Shown piece after piece: positions 11,349 to 26,300 of a DNA stretch of 64,000 bases. Both the position numbers and the translations under genes were made by a program. The notes below the pieces were generated by a model. That model had not been told where the DNA came from. It searched no databases and was given only the letters and a program-made list of their open reading frames with translations. Numbering within the stretch: position 1 is the stretch's first letter; each line of letters opens with the position of its first letter. The stretch covers positions 43,337,682-43,401,681 of the forward strand of contig NC_134982.1 in assembly GCF_965638725.1 (NCBI RefSeq), in the 5' to 3' direction. This DNA is from Aptenodytes patagonicus (taxonomy: Eukaryota; Chordata; Aves; Sphenisciformes; Spheniscidae).

Positions 11349-14300
11349 GTTTGTAGTGATGGCTATAAAAGATAAATATGTTGATGTATGCATGTTAGAA
11401 TTTGTTGCATAAAACTTTTGTGTGATTGAATACATGGGGGGAGGAATTGTAATACCTAAGGAATTATTTCTATTTAAGAAAAGCAGCAAAAAAGCAAGGT
11501 TTATGATTATGATTGCTTTTAAGTCAATAGGGACTGGATTTTACTGATGTGTAATTTTTGTTGTTTACTAGGTGTTGAAAGATATAAAACTTACTTTAGA
11601 AGGAGAATTCCGGCAATTCGATCGAAAGACTTGACTGGCCAACTGTGCAAAGCTGTCAAAGGCTGTCTCAGTATATCAGATGCACTAAAAAGTTTAGAAC
11701 TGCAGGGTTTGCTTCTGAGGGAGAGAGATCTAATACTTTTAACAAAGGTGAGAATATGTTAGTATACAAATAAATGGAAAGTATGCTTAGAACGTAGAGA
11801 AGTAGCAACTGATTTGTAAGTATTTGTCACAGACGAGGACGTTCCTCTTCTAAGATATCTTTGTGTTATCCATCGTATGAATGATTCTGCTGAGACACTC
11901 AGTATAACCTAGTCTTGCTGCACCTGTCAAAATCACATAACCTTCCCTTGCCCTGATTCATCAAGGCTTATTAGAAAGTTCTTAGCAACATCTCTGCCAT
12001 GTGTTTGGGGTGTATAACTTATGCTTGTGACTGAAACTACTGTGCATGTACGTGACAGAAGACTAGCTGTGGGACACCAAGGAGATAAAAACAGGTCTTC
12101 AGGTTGTGTTATTGGAACACTCTCCAATTTGCTCGTGAGTGGCTTCTAGGAAAGGAGGTTGCTGCTTGTTGCCCATAGGCTACGGCTCCTCCTGTGCTAA
12201 AGAAATAAACCAGCTTAAACTGAGCTTTAAAGTTCACTTGTTTTGACCTTCCTCTGAACCCTCTAGAGTTTCTTGCAGGGAGCAGAAAGAGTTCTGAGCA
12301 GTTTGGGTGGTTTGGTCTTTTCTCTGTATTTTTGCTTTTCAAGCCAGTTAACAAACATTGTTTTTATCCTGAAGGGCTTGGCCACAGCTTCATCTCTGGA
12401 GAGTGTCTCTTTAGCTCACTGTCCAATTGGAGATGGAGGATTAGAAAGTAAGTTCAGAATCAAAAACATGTAAATATACTTCTCTCTTTTTTAGTCCTTT
12501 AAATAGGTAAGTAAGTTTTTCAGTATTTCCGTTCCTGTTTTAAATTTGTCTATAGTGATTAAAATAACAACCTTCACTTTATTCTACATGACTTAACAAC
12601 ATTAAAGACTTGGAATTTCTTCACTTGATGCTAGTAAATAGCCATACTACTTTATAATGATGTTTATATTTTTATTTAAAACAGCAATCATAATACTTAT
12701 TTGAGGATAACTCTTTCTTGATTTGTTCATGTCTACATAAGTAAACTGAAATAAAACATGTTCTAGCTTGTTCACATAGTCTTTGATAAACACTTGCACT
12801 AGAAATACGTAATCTTAGAACACTTTAAAGGTATTTAAAATAGACTTTGTATTTCAACACTAGTTCTTTGTCAAGGCTTTTGCCTATTGAAGCTGATTCA
12901 ACTTCTTAATATGGCAGTGAAAAAGTGTGCTCTGATAATCTGGCTGTGGTGTGTGTAGATAACATGCATGCTTTTGTTTTCTTTAGCAATCTGTCAGAGT
13001 GTAAAGAATTCATCTACTATCAGATATGTAAACTTTACAGGATGTAGCCTCACATGGCGAGGGGCAGAACATATAGCAAATGTATTAAAGGTAATTTAAT
13101 CACCTTCCTTCGAACCAAACGTTCACAAGAACTAAATACATTTGATTTTTTTTCTTTTACTTTCAAGCTCTAAATCCATCAAAGCACTTTGTGAGCAGCA
13201 TATATGAATACTGAATTTAAGTATGCGAATAGTCCTTCTGAAATTTGTGACTCTGTATGGCAGAAGTGGCTTAGTTTACTGGTGTGGGATTTAAATATGG
13301 TATTTCTTAGTAAACGTCAGTTAAACAAATAACAGTTCAGACCGATATATTTTCTTTAAATGAGGATTAGGGCTGTAAATGTCTGACACGTTTTGGGGAG
13401 CCCTTCTTTCATTGTTACAAATTTTGAAAAATGTCCTAACTATTCTTAAGCATTGGGTAAGAATAATTGAGTTTACAGTTTAGAAGCTACTAATTAACTG
13501 ACTAGTAAGCTTGTGACTAGTACAATATTCTAATTAATGTTAACATTGGTTTGCATGAAAGCACATAATTTCCTAGTGTGTATTTCCTATTCAAGATGCG
13601 TTGAAAGTGTCTGTCTGCCAAAAGAAGGTAGTAAGATGTTTTGTAGCCATCTTTAAGAATTTGCTTTGCAAATTGGATGATCAGAACAAACATGACTTAA
13701 CTGTAACGTTTAAAAATTACATGTATTTCTTAAACTCAGAAATGGTGTAACTGTGTTTCTTGTATCAGCACTCAAGCCATTAAACATCAGTTACAAACAA
13801 AGATAACGTGTGATCTTGTTGTCAATAATGGCTTTGCCTTTGCACTTGGTAACAGCTTCTTTGTTTGCAAAGCACCAGGCAATGAAAAGACATGGTGAAG
13901 CTTGGGCTGAAAGCTTGCGTTACAGGAGACCTGACCTTGACTATATGACCGGCTTGAGGCGGATTACTTTCAACTGCAACATGCTTGTTGGAGATAGAGG
14001 AGCAAGTGCCTTTGCAGACTGTCTAGGAGAGGACCTTTGGCTAAAAGGTATTGTGAAATATTGACTCTTAAGATACAGTAGTGGCAGGCAGAAAACTTAA
14101 AATTGTCAGTTATAGCAAATGTAGCTGGAAGAGTAACTCAGTATTAGCTAGGAAAGAGTAATCTTTTTTCAAAAGAAATTTCTCTTTCTCTGTCGTGGTT
14201 TAACCGCAGTCGGCAACTAAGCACAACACAGCTGCTCGCTCACCTGTGCTCCCCCCCAGTGAGATGGGGGAGAGAATGGGAAGAGCAAAAGTGAGAAAAC

Positions 14301-17300
14301 TCATGGGTTGAGATAAGAACAGTTTCATACTTGAAATAGTAGAATAATAATAATAAATTGTAATGGAAAGTCAAACAACGAGAGAGAGAGAGAAACAAGT
14401 CGTAGCATTCTGTCCATAGAATCAAATACTTACCTGTTGAAATTGTTTTATAGTTTGAGCCAGGTGTACAGATAACGTGCATACTGATGGAAGAGGATCA
14501 GATTAGAGAATACTTAAGCAAACTGGACGTACAGAAGTCCATAGGCCCTGATGGGATGCATTCACAAGTGCCAAGGGAGCTGGCTGATGTCATTTTGAGG
14601 CCACTGTCAGTAATCTCTGAAGGGTCATGGTGATTGGGAGGCATGCCTGAGGACTGGAGGGTAGCAAGAAGGCTGCCCTCTACCCTATCTTCAAGAAGGC
14701 TGGGAAGAAGGAGCATGGGAACTACAGGCCAGTCAGCTTTACTTGGATCCCTGGGAAGGTGGGGATGTGCTGCCATCCAGAGGGACCTCAGCAGGCTGGA
14801 GAAATGGGCTGATGGGAACCTCATGAAGTTTAACAAAAGGCAGTGCAAGGTCCTGCACCTGGGCAGGAATAATTCCATGCACCAGAACATGCTGGGGGCT
14901 GTGTAGCTGGAAAGCAGCTTTGCAGAAAGGGTCCTGGAGGTCCTGGTGGACAGCAAGCTGACCATGAGCCAGCAAAGTGCCTTTGTGGCAAAGAAGGCTA
15001 ATGGTATCCTGGGCTGCATCAGGCAGAGACTTGTGAGCAGGTTGAGGGAGGTGATTCTTCCCCTCTACTCAGCACTGGTGAGGCCAGACCTGGGCTCCCC
15101 TGTACAGGAAAGAGCTGGAGCTACCGGCAAGAGTCCAGCGAAGGGCCACTAAGATGATGAAGGGACTACAGCAACTCTCATTTCAGGAAAGGCTGAGGGA
15201 GCTGGGACTGTTTAGCCTGGAGAAGAGAAGGCTCAGGGTAGGTCTCATCAAGGTGTATGAATATCTGAAGGAAGGCTGTAAAGAAGATGGAGCCAGGCTC
15301 TTACCAGTTGTGCCTGGTGATAGGTCAAGAGGAAGTGGGCACAGACTGAAACACTGGAGGTTCCTCCTGAACATCAGGAAACACTTTCTTACTGTGAGGG
15401 TGGCCAAACGCTGGCACAGGTTGCCCAGGGAGGCTGTGGAGTCTTTGTCCTTGAAGGTCTTTAAGGGCTGTCTGGACATAGTACATATGGGGCAAGTGGC
15501 TTTAAGTGAGCCTGCTTGAGCAGGGGGGTTCAGCAAGATGACCTCCAGAGGTCCTGTCCAACCTTAACCATTCTGTGATACTCTGCATGCACAACATGAG
15601 ATAAATGCCAAAGCCGTGATAGTACTATTTCATGGTGACCACATAGCTTACTAATGTGTGCAAGCAATGAACTTGTAGAAGCATTGAATCAGACTTTTCA
15701 GACATAAGTTGTGTGTTTGTACATATGATGTTACCTCGGGCAGTTGAATTAATTGGTGCCTGGGGATATTATATCTACTAGGAATTGTCAAGAACAGTGA
15801 CTTAACCGTTATTTTTATATTCCTTCCTTTGCAGTTGTTTAGTAGTTATTTCTTAATGTTGATCTATAATACTGATATAAATTTCTAGTTTTCTTCTCTG
15901 AAAGTAATATTCTTGTTTTTACACATGGCTGTTGTTGTCATGTCCTCTTTTCTCATGCTTCGTGTTCTATGAAATGGAGGTTTTCAGCAGGTGTGTATTA
16001 ATTGTATTAGATATTGACTACAGGTTACACCACTGAATATTTTTTTTTACCTCCTTAAACATTTTAGCACTTGATTTGCAGCAGTGTGGAATATCCAATG
16101 ACGGAGCAAGGTCATTATTAGATGCTCTTCAAACTAATACAACATTAGTAGTACTTGATGTAAGAAAAAATCCATTAATTGGTATGTATCTGTATCTACT
16201 TTTGTCCTCTTTGTGTTTGTGGGTTGTTGGGTTTTTTTTTTCAGTAACTCTGGGGGGGAAAAATAAACCGCTCTTAAGGAAAAAACCTGCAACAGCATTT
16301 TGCTAAACATTTTTAAAATGGGGGAAGGGAACAGAGTAGGTAATGTGTACCGCTTATTCAATGATCTGTTTGTTTGCATAAATATTTGTCTCATACAGGA
16401 AGTTCTTAATAAGATATCTTAATTCATTCTAGATCACGTTATGATGACAAACATTATTGAAAGAGTTCTTATGAATGGAAATAGTGCTAATTCAGAGGTA
16501 TGTGTTAGGCATTTTGGAGTGAGTTTGGAGTTTTCTTTGTAGCTGCCATTGTATTTTTTTTAAAGGACAACTTTGTTCAGAATGAATCTAAAACAGCTAT
16601 TCTAGTTATAAACAGAAGTCTGACTCTTAAGCAGTTTAAAAAGCAAACAAAAAAACCACTATGAAGGGGAAAAACTAAAAACATTAGCAGCAACATGATA
16701 TTGTATTGGGCATTTTGTACGATTTCTTATGTAATTTAAGATGTAACGTAATGAAACCAGGATATCCATTTAATGAAAAGAAAAATGGAAATGTGTGTGT
16801 ATACTCGGGCATTACCGTGGAACGTTAAGTAAATATTGCTGCTGGACTGCTGGAAGGCTTTCTACTACATGTGTCTTTCTTGTTAACATGGCAATAATAA
16901 CTTTTCATTAAAAAGTAAAGGAAATCACAATTTAAAATTTAAAACAATTTATTTTGAAACTTACTTTTTGTCAAAAATTTACATAGTTAAGATTTCTTTA
17001 AGTTACTCAAGACTACCCTTTCCAATACTAACCATCTAAGAAACCAGAGTTTAGTTAAAGTGCAGTACCCCTTGCCACCTTTATCTAATAGTCCATAGAG
17101 AGTTTGCAATAACATGCATAAACTGAATATCTAGACCATTTATGATTAGATATACTGTTTAAATACTGAATCTTTTGTTTATAACACAGAAATCAGATTC
17201 AGTTCCCAAGGGAGACACCAAACAAATGAGTGTACTCTTGTTCTTGTTTTCACAGAGCTGCAACAATCCCAGTTCTTGTTCTGGAACTTATTGTTCTTTT

Positions 17301-20300
17301 GGTTTTGAAAAGGCTTAAAAGTCAGAGCTGTGGATCTGTAGGGAGTATCTAATAAACTGAGAAGTTTGTGTGTAGAATTCCTTGAGGATTAATACAGTTC
17401 CCCACTTTAATCTCTTAACGACTTTTTTGAAGAAGTTGAGGTTGGTTGTGAAGGAGTACTCTTTCTCCTTGGCAGATGCAATCAACACTTGCAAAATGTT
17501 GCAGGGATCACATGAAAATAGCATCTGCCTGGAGATGCTCAAGATGATTGGAAAGTTGAACTGTGAAAAGAAGCAACTCACTGGGGAATCTCTCATATAC
17601 TAAGAGATCACTCAACTCAAGACATTTGTTTTATATTCATCCAGGTAGTGCAGTATCTTAAGTCTTATTGGCGATGCTCGTAATTCTTCATACCTCTTTA
17701 ACAATATGAATGAAAAAGCACTGACCACCAGCTTGCTAAGTAACTTTGCTTCTTCCACAGATAAAGCAGCCTAGATCCTTTATTTCATAAGCTCTGTGAG
17801 TAGGCTGTTGTAAATAACATCTGCTGTTTATCATGGGAACAGTGCAGACACTCAAAAAGGGATAATCCACCTGTGTAGCAAGATGGATGCAAACATTTGA
17901 TGTTGAGGTTGATATTCTTTTGAAACTGAAACATTTACTACCCTAATCTAGGATTTACAGTTGGTTTTGAGCTCAGTTACAGAAGCCTGGATATTATGAA
18001 AAGAAAAACAGTTGAGTTTCTTTGAGGTAGTGTCTTGATGTGCTCTATATTGAAAGTCAGCCATGAGGGATTTTGTTGTGTTGTGTGTGGGTGTTGGTGG
18101 TGTGTTGTTTTGTGGGGGGGGTTTTTGTGTTTTTTTTTAAGGAGTCAAAACTCAGGGACTAAATTAGTAAATCGTCAGAGGTATTAATGAAGACAAACAG
18201 TTGGTCATAAAGCTCTGTTGCAGAAAGAACTGCAAGGACTGTTTCTTCATTCTGTCAGTACTCAAAATTCAGCCATACGATTTTAAAAAAAGTAACGTAC
18301 AAGTAAAAACAATTTAAGAGTGTATTTGTGAGAGTCCTAATGACATATTTTAGATTCTGGATGTAACTAACACTGATTCTTTCTATTTTTAACAAGTTTT
18401 AGCATAATACGAACATTTCAGTTACTTTTTAGATTTTCCTTTTTTTTTAATGGAGGATCCATTATAGACTAAGTTTACAAATTTAAAAAAGCAGTGTTTC
18501 TTTCTTGTAGCTTAAGCTTGTCAAACAGAATACAGTTAGTTAGCATCTACATTGCTTCCTTTTGTCATCTGTGTACTACCTCCAAACCTGTGAGGTTATA
18601 AAAGGATGTGCTGGTCCATTTTTTGTAGTGGAGAAAACATGGGTATCTATCTATGAAATTATTTAGAATCATAGAATAGTTTGGGTTGGAAGGGACCTCT
18701 AAAAGTCATCTAGTCCAACCCCCCTGCCATGGGCAGGGACATCTTCAACTAGACCAGGTTGCTCAGAGCCCTGTCCAACCTGACCTGGAATGTTTCCAGG
18801 GATGGGGCATCCACCACCTCTCTGGGCAACCTCTTCCAGTGTTTCACCACCCTCAGCGTAAAAAATTTCTTCCTTATATCTAGTCTATATCTACCCCCCT
18901 TTAGTTTAAAGCCATTCCCCCTTGTCCTGTCGCAACAGGCCCTGCTAAAAAGTCTGCCGCCATCTTTTTTATAAGCCCCCTTGAAGTACTGATAGGCTGC
19001 AATAAGGTCTCCCCGAAGCCTTCTCTTCTCTAGGCTGAACAACCCCAACTCTCTCAGCCCTTCTTCAGAGGAGAGGTGTTCCATCCCCCTGATCATTTTC
19101 ATGGCCCTCCTCTGGACCTGCTCCAACAGGTCCAGGTCTTTCTTATGCTGAGGTCCCCAGAGCTGGACGCAGTACTCCAGGTGGGGTCTCACCAGAGCAG
19201 AGTAGAGGGGCAGAATCACCTCCCTCGACCTGCTGGCCACGCTTCTTTGGATGCAGCCCAGGATACGATTGGCCGCCTGGGCTGCGAGCACACATTGCTG
19301 GCTCATGTCCAGCTTTTCATCCACCAGTACCCACAAGTCCTTCTCGGCAGGGCTGCTCTCAATGCCTTCATCCCCCAGCCTGTATTGATACCGGGGGTTG
19401 CCCCGACTCAGGTGCAGGGCCTTGCAACAAGGCCAACCTTGTTGAACCTCATGAGGTTCACACAGGCCCACTTCTCGAGCTTGTCCAGGTCCCTCTGGAT
19501 GGCATCCCGTCCCTCTGGCGTGTCGACCACACCATTCAGCTTGGTGTCATCTGCAAACTTGCTGAGGGTGCACTCCATCCCACTGTCTATGTCATTGATG
19601 AAGATACTAAACAGTACTGGTTCCAATACAGACCCCTGCAGGACGCCACTCATCACTAATCTCCATCTGGACATTGAGCCATTGACCACTACCCTCTGGA
19701 TGCGACCATCTAACCAATTCCTCACCCACCGGACAGCCCACCCATCAAATCCATACCTCTCCAGTTTAGAGAGAAGGATGTTGTGGGGGACCGTGTCAAA
19801 GGCCTGACAGAGGTCCAGACAGACGACATCTGTAGCCCTTCCCATGACCACTGATGTAGTCACTCCATCATAGAAGGCCACTAGGTTAGTCAGGCAGGAC
19901 TTGCCCTTGGTGAAGCCATGCTGGCTGTCTCGCATCACCACCCTGTCCTCCATGTGCCTTAGCATAGCTTCCAGGAGGATCTGTTCCATGCTCTTCCCAG
20001 GCACAGAGGTGAGACTGACTGGCCTGTAGTTCCCTGGGTCTTCCTTTTTTCCCTTTTTAAAAATGGGGCTTATGTTTCCCCTTTTCCAGTCAGTGGGAAC
20101 TTCACCAGACTGCCATGACTTCTCAAATACGATGGATAGCGGCTTAGCAACTTCATCTGCCAGTTTCCTCAGGATCTCATTGGGTCCCGTGGACTTGTGC
20201 ACCTTCAGGTGCCTTAGTCTGGAACCTGATCTTCTCCCACAGTGGGCGGCTCTTCATTCTCCCAATCCCCGCCTTTGCCTTCTGCAGTTTGGGCAGTGAG

Positions 20301-23300
20301 GCTCGAGCACTTGCTGGTGAAGACCGAGGCAAAAAAGTCATTGAGTACCTTTAATTTAGCAGTTGTATTTTTTTTTTTCTTTTACCTATTGTAGTTGATA
20401 GAGATCTGGATTTCATACTGATAGAAAATGAAGAATCAGTTGGACTAAGTTTAGCCTATGTGTAGAGACTTCTTGAACACAAGGTGTAAGATGTAATTTT
20501 TTGTGTGAAACTAATCTGTCGCTTAGTCTTGCAGCAAGTGGCCTAACTCATACTGTATCTCACTCACAGATAACTAAAGAGTTGCATGGATAATCATCCC
20601 TAGTACTGCCTCCAGTTTCGTCTACCTCTAGTTTCAGCTTTTTATCTTGCCAAAGGCTGTCATAATTCTCATGAGTAAAACTCAGTGAAGTGTCGAATTT
20701 GTGTGTATCTGAGAAATGGCAGAGCTGCGTTCTGTACCATCTCACCATGGCATCTGTTGTGTCAACTCCATGGTTTTGCTTATGCAGAAAATATATTAAG
20801 GTGCTGCTGTGTGGCTTTACAAAGAGAAGTTTGGTGGGCTTTTGAATGGCCCCATAATAATAAGCCATTGTAACTACAAAAGATCATGTCTTGGCTGCTA
20901 CAAATAGCCTGTAATGTACTGTCACCACTTGCTTACTGGATACAAGTCACAGCAGCCCTTCTATCCTGTTCTGCATAAAACCTGGTTGTTTCTCTTTGCT
21001 TTTCAATAGCATGTAGGTGCTAGCCTTTTGGGTTGGGTTTTCAAGTTTGCAAGAAGGGCTGCCTACTGCTGATTGATGCCTTTAAATTTGATGGGCAGCT
21101 AAAAGAGAGGAAAGTTGTATTATCTTAGCAGCACTGTGTAGCTAGTATAGTGGATTGTGATCATAGAGATGATTGGGTGTAATAGGTGGTGAAAGTTTGT
21201 GTAGATTCTGAGAGAGTCTGAATAACTTAAAGGAAAAATCCACTGAAGGTGTCTATAAAACAAGTTGCTTCCATAGCTGAAGGACTTAGTCATTTTTCAA
21301 CACTGTCTTAATATGTTTGCTGTCTTTACACTTAGATGTTGTACAACAGCAGCAGGCAGCTAGACAAGAGATGGGCTACTGGGCTACATGAACTTTAGCT
21401 TTAACCTAGTATAGCTGCTCTTTTATGTGTGTAGTAAAACAAAAGATACTTTTGCTCTTAGGAGGTTGCAATTTAATTTTACCCTTTCTGTCTATTTTTT
21501 AGTTTAAAATGAACAATTCACTTGTTTCAGGAGCTGGATCCAGCTGTAGACATAGCAAAACTTATACAAGGATTATATCAGTCCAGTTTAAAAAAAAAAT
21601 GTTTTCTTGCCAATGATAAACTTGGACTAAACTTCGTTAGTTAGAGCACAGTAATGGCATTTTAATCTTCCCTGTGCACTAGGTGGGAATAACTTTGGCA
21701 TACTGTTCCTAGTACTCTGATGTGGGGTTTAGGGCTGTCTGAGATAAGCTTTATGTTAATATCAACTGCATTTCCTTTGATGGCTACTTCAGCGGTAGAC
21801 TTTGTACCAACTATAGCTTGATGCACACTGAAAAATAAATGACGGTGTAACTTAAGAATATCTACCTGGAATAATAACATTTTTACTGGGGAAAGGGGAA
21901 CCCTTAAGAATAGAGCTGTTGCTGTAAGGAAATGAAGTTTGAAGTACAGCAATTGCCTTTGATTATAACTATGTCTTTAGTTTGGAGCCTTTTACTGTGT
22001 AAGGATGAATTTTCATTACAGGCAGTGAAAATTAAACTTCGTATTTTTTAAAATACTAACTTTATTGGTAATACAAAATCATATTAGGGAAGCTTATATT
22101 ACTCTGGAGAACTTTGGCCTGAGCCAGTCATTCCTAGCAAGCCAGCCTTCTGAGAATGAAAAGCAAAAGCCAGAGTTTCCTTTTTATAGGGTTGATGCCA
22201 TTTTTTTTTACTATAAAAGGAGAAGTGTTTTGCACAGGAGAAAGGAAAATATTGGATGGGATATTATAGTGGTGTTCTGGGAACACGTTCTGATAATGTA
22301 GCACTCAGACTCGCATTGAATCTGTGTTTGAATTGGGGCTTTGTGGGATTTTTGTTTTTCCTTAATTTTACAGTTTATTATTAAGTTTTCTGTAACTAGC
22401 AGTGTTCTCCATATATCTGACAAAAACCCCTCTAATCTTAAATGAGCACCTCTTTAAATATCAGCTACTAAAACAAGTTGTCTTTCCTTAAAAAAAAATT
22501 TGCAGTATAAGTGGCTGTCGTCTCCATCTTCTAAGGATGCTTTGAAAACTAGACCAAAGAAAAGAACTATTGTCCTAGGAAGTGGTCGAAAAGGAAAAGC
22601 TACTATTCGTATTGGTAATACTGTCTTTATTTTCTCTGACTATAGTAAATTTTGTCTACAAAATAAACTTTTAATGTTCAATAGCTTTAATTATAAAATA
22701 TATAATGTGTCTAAATGTCAGTGTTTTGCAGAATACTTGTCTTCAAAAAAAATTCCATTTATTCTTAATTCAATAATGCGTCTTCTACCATCAGTGGTTT
22801 CTGTAGGAAACTTGCTCTTGTTTTTAGTGCTGCTAGATATGTGGCTGGAAAAATGGTAGGATATGCTGACTTAATTATGTGGAAGCATTGCATGTATTTA
22901 TTGTCAGCGCATCCTCTCCACAAGCTTTCACTTCTAGGAAGCTTGGCGGTAGTAAGTTGCCTAGTTCCTCTGATGTTGTACCTTTCTGTAGCAGACTGTC
23001 CTCTGTCAGAACAAACAAGCATGTAATTTTTACTGATGTACAAAATAGTCTAAGATTTTTTTTTTTAAACTTCATGTAAACCTGTTATAAATAGTATGTT
23101 TAAAATAACATAGGTATATCTTGAGTATTTATAATTAAGTACTGATATCTGCGATACACTAAATATTTTTCAATAAGTTATTAAAATTTTCACTGTAATA
23201 CATTTGGCTGTCTTTCATCTTTGCTCTAGTTATCTGGAAGCAGAGAGGTAAGCATAAATCAAATTGAAGTCTTTGTACAAATAAACTGTGGTGATCAGGG

Positions 23301-26300
23301 TGATGGAAGAAGACAATGCCTGACTTAAATATAGTTGTGATTTTTGGTTGTTAGGTTTTTTGTTTGTTTGTTTGTTTGTTTGTTTTTTAAAGAGGAAGGG
23401 AGTCAGGAGGTGAAAACTACTCTATCCTATTTACTTGTTGAGAACGAACTGAAATTTGGAATCCCATTACCACAGTTACACATTTCTATACCATTACAAA
23501 ATTAGTTGTTTTCTTGACCTGAGAGAAACAATAACGTGAGTTCTCACTAGTTTAACTGTATGAATATGAGGTGAACAGTTTTCTGGGCTTGTTAGTTTCT
23601 GACTTACACAGAACCTGGGGTAGAGTGATCATCCACACTAGGTATTTATTCTGAATCTACTTTGAGTGATAGTGTATGATTTAACAACAACAAAAGACTG
23701 GACTAGTGAACATGACTTTTCATTATTATTCCTGTTAAGTGAAGGTATTGCTGGTGTTCTGTAGAAGCGATCAACATGAGTACCAGCTTTAGCTTCAAGC
23801 ATTTTGCCAGTTACAAAACCAACGTTCTTCACACTAAAGCCACTAGAGGGCAATTTGAAACACACAGATAGCCTTACTGTCTGTGTGGATTGTCTAAGCT
23901 CCCACTTGAGACAACAGTTAGGTATCTGAAATTAGTAATGTGAATAAACCTCTTTAGCTACCAAAGGAAACTTTGCTTCCTTTTTTGAATAGCAGTGTGT
24001 CTTACTTAGATCAACCTAACATAATAGTTAAGTATACCAGCTTATAATTGCAAGCAGATAAGCTGATGACCCCTCTTTTTGAGAAGCAAAACAAAAGTTT
24101 TTGAACACTTTAGCAAAATTAGACTGAAAGGTAGATTTCCTACAGTCCCTTTTATTACATAGGAGATTTTACTTATGAACTGTAAGCTGTGAATTTATAT
24201 GTAAATAACTAGGTATAATGAATTATCTTTTCTCCTATTCTTGCTGTTCAATACAGGATTAACGTCTAAAAAGTCTGTAAGTCCTGGAAAAAAAAATATG
24301 TCTGTGAAAGATAGTTACTCACCAAAACCACTACCACCGGGCACAAAAGGCTTTCTTCCTTGGCGGACTGCAGAACGTGCAAAGAGATGCAGGTGAGGTT
24401 TTCATAGTACAAGGGAAAATATTAAAGCATAAAACCTGTATGATAAATGTAGTAGAGAGCAGTGTAAGTTTTTTAGAATACATATTTGAAAGTTACGCAC
24501 AGAATTTCATATTGCATCCATAACTTTTTCTGTTTATATAAATTTTGGGGATGTTACATAAATTCTATTCCAGAAAGTTTTTAAAATACACAAAAAGATA
24601 TAATTTGATGGTCATAGGAATATCCAGGTGTAGCAAAAAAACCCCCTCACAACCAAACCCACCTTGCTTGTTTGTTCTCTTGCTACTAATGATTTATCAG
24701 ATCTGTCCACAGCTGAAGATGCAATTCAGTTTTCTAAGCTTGTACTATAGTTGATTTGGCATCCAGTTCAAGGTGCCTAGGTATTTTTTCCACCTCGTCT
24801 TTCTGCTCTTATCTCCCCAATGCCAACATAATTATTGTGATCATCTAAGACCTGTGAAGTAAAATCTAATCTAAAAAAAGAAAAACATGGAAACCATATT
24901 ATTATTATCATGCTTCTATCAGTACTTAAAGGGGGCTCATAAAAAAGATGGTGGCAAACTTTTTAGCAGGGCCTTTTTCGACAGGACAAGGGGGAATGGC
25001 TTTAAACTAAAGGGGGGTAGATTTAGACTAGATATGAGGAAGAAATTTTTTACGCTGAGGGTGGTGAAACACTGGAAGAGGTTGCCCAGAGAGGTGGTGG
25101 ATGCCCCATTCCTGGAAACATTCCAGGTCAGGTTGGACAGGGCTCTGAGCAACCTGATCTAGTTGAAGATGTCCCTGCCCAGGGCGGGGGGGGTTGGACT
25201 AGATGACCTTTAGAGGTCCCTTCCAACCCAAAGTATTCTATGATTCTGTGCTTCTTTTGAAACAGTTTTTGTTTTGTTCTTTTTAATGTATTCCCTAGAC
25301 CTTGGCGTCTCAAAATGGAGGCTATATAAGTATTTAAACAAAAAATTACTTAATGCTCTATCATAACTATTTTTATTAAATTTGTTTTTCAAAATGCTGA
25401 ACATCAAGTTCTCCTGTTAACTTTAGTTCATAATAATTAACTCAGCAAGATGCCTATTGAAGATATTAACATTAGTATCCAGTAATGTTGCTCTAATTCA
25501 TGATTAAGTAGGAGTACTAACAAAATAAAATGAGGATGTAATGAGTGTTAAAGGGATACAGTGCAGTGTCTGATGCTGTCTTTACTCTTACTGCTTCACC
25601 TGTCCTAGAGTCCTGTGTTTGGAAATGGAAGTAGCAATGGTGACACTATAAACTTACTTTTCTCAAAAGTGTTTTTTTTTTCTAACTTTAGAGGGGGGAC
25701 AGTGGATAGTACTGAAGAATTACCAGTGAAGATTCAGGTACTCTCTCTCTCATATGATGGTTTCTTTAGTAGATGAATGCTTGAAAAAAGATGAAAGTGT
25801 TCTCAACAGAATCTTACTGTCTAAAAGTTACGACTGGAACATACTTTTAAAGTTTCTCTCTCATGGAAGTGCAAAATAATAGTTTATGTCAGCATTTGGT
25901 TGAAACTTCTTTAATACTTCGTTTATTCCCATGTCTGTATCACTACCTTTTTGTTTCTTAGCCTTATGAGCAAGCTGGGTTTGAGTATGGGCACAATCCC
26001 TCCAGAGGCAATAAGGAGAATTAACAGCATTTTTCTCTGAAAGGTTCTGCTCCCCCCTTCCTCTCTTTCATCCTTTTGCTTTCGGACTACATACTTGTGT
26101 TTGAACCCATCTGTGAATTGCTGTAGTAAACATACCAGTGGGGAAAAAAAATCCCCTCTTTCTTCCTTCTCCTTCTCATCTCCTTGGTCATGGCCCCCCC
26201 GGCCCCACCCACCAGAGAAAAGCTGGAGAAGTGTGTTAGTGTGTACTAATGAATTAAACTGGCTCACAAAAGGGTCTGATGGTTGCTGAAGCCAGCACAC

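Noticed and set aside
14498..15536. Open frames of 68-173 codons on both strands
   Set aside because: All fall in the CR1 copy; the sense frames are broken ORF2 pieces and the minus frames are shadows.
19076..19807. 243-codon plus-strand open frame
   Set aside because: Antisense shadow of the CR1 reverse transcriptase/C-terminal region.
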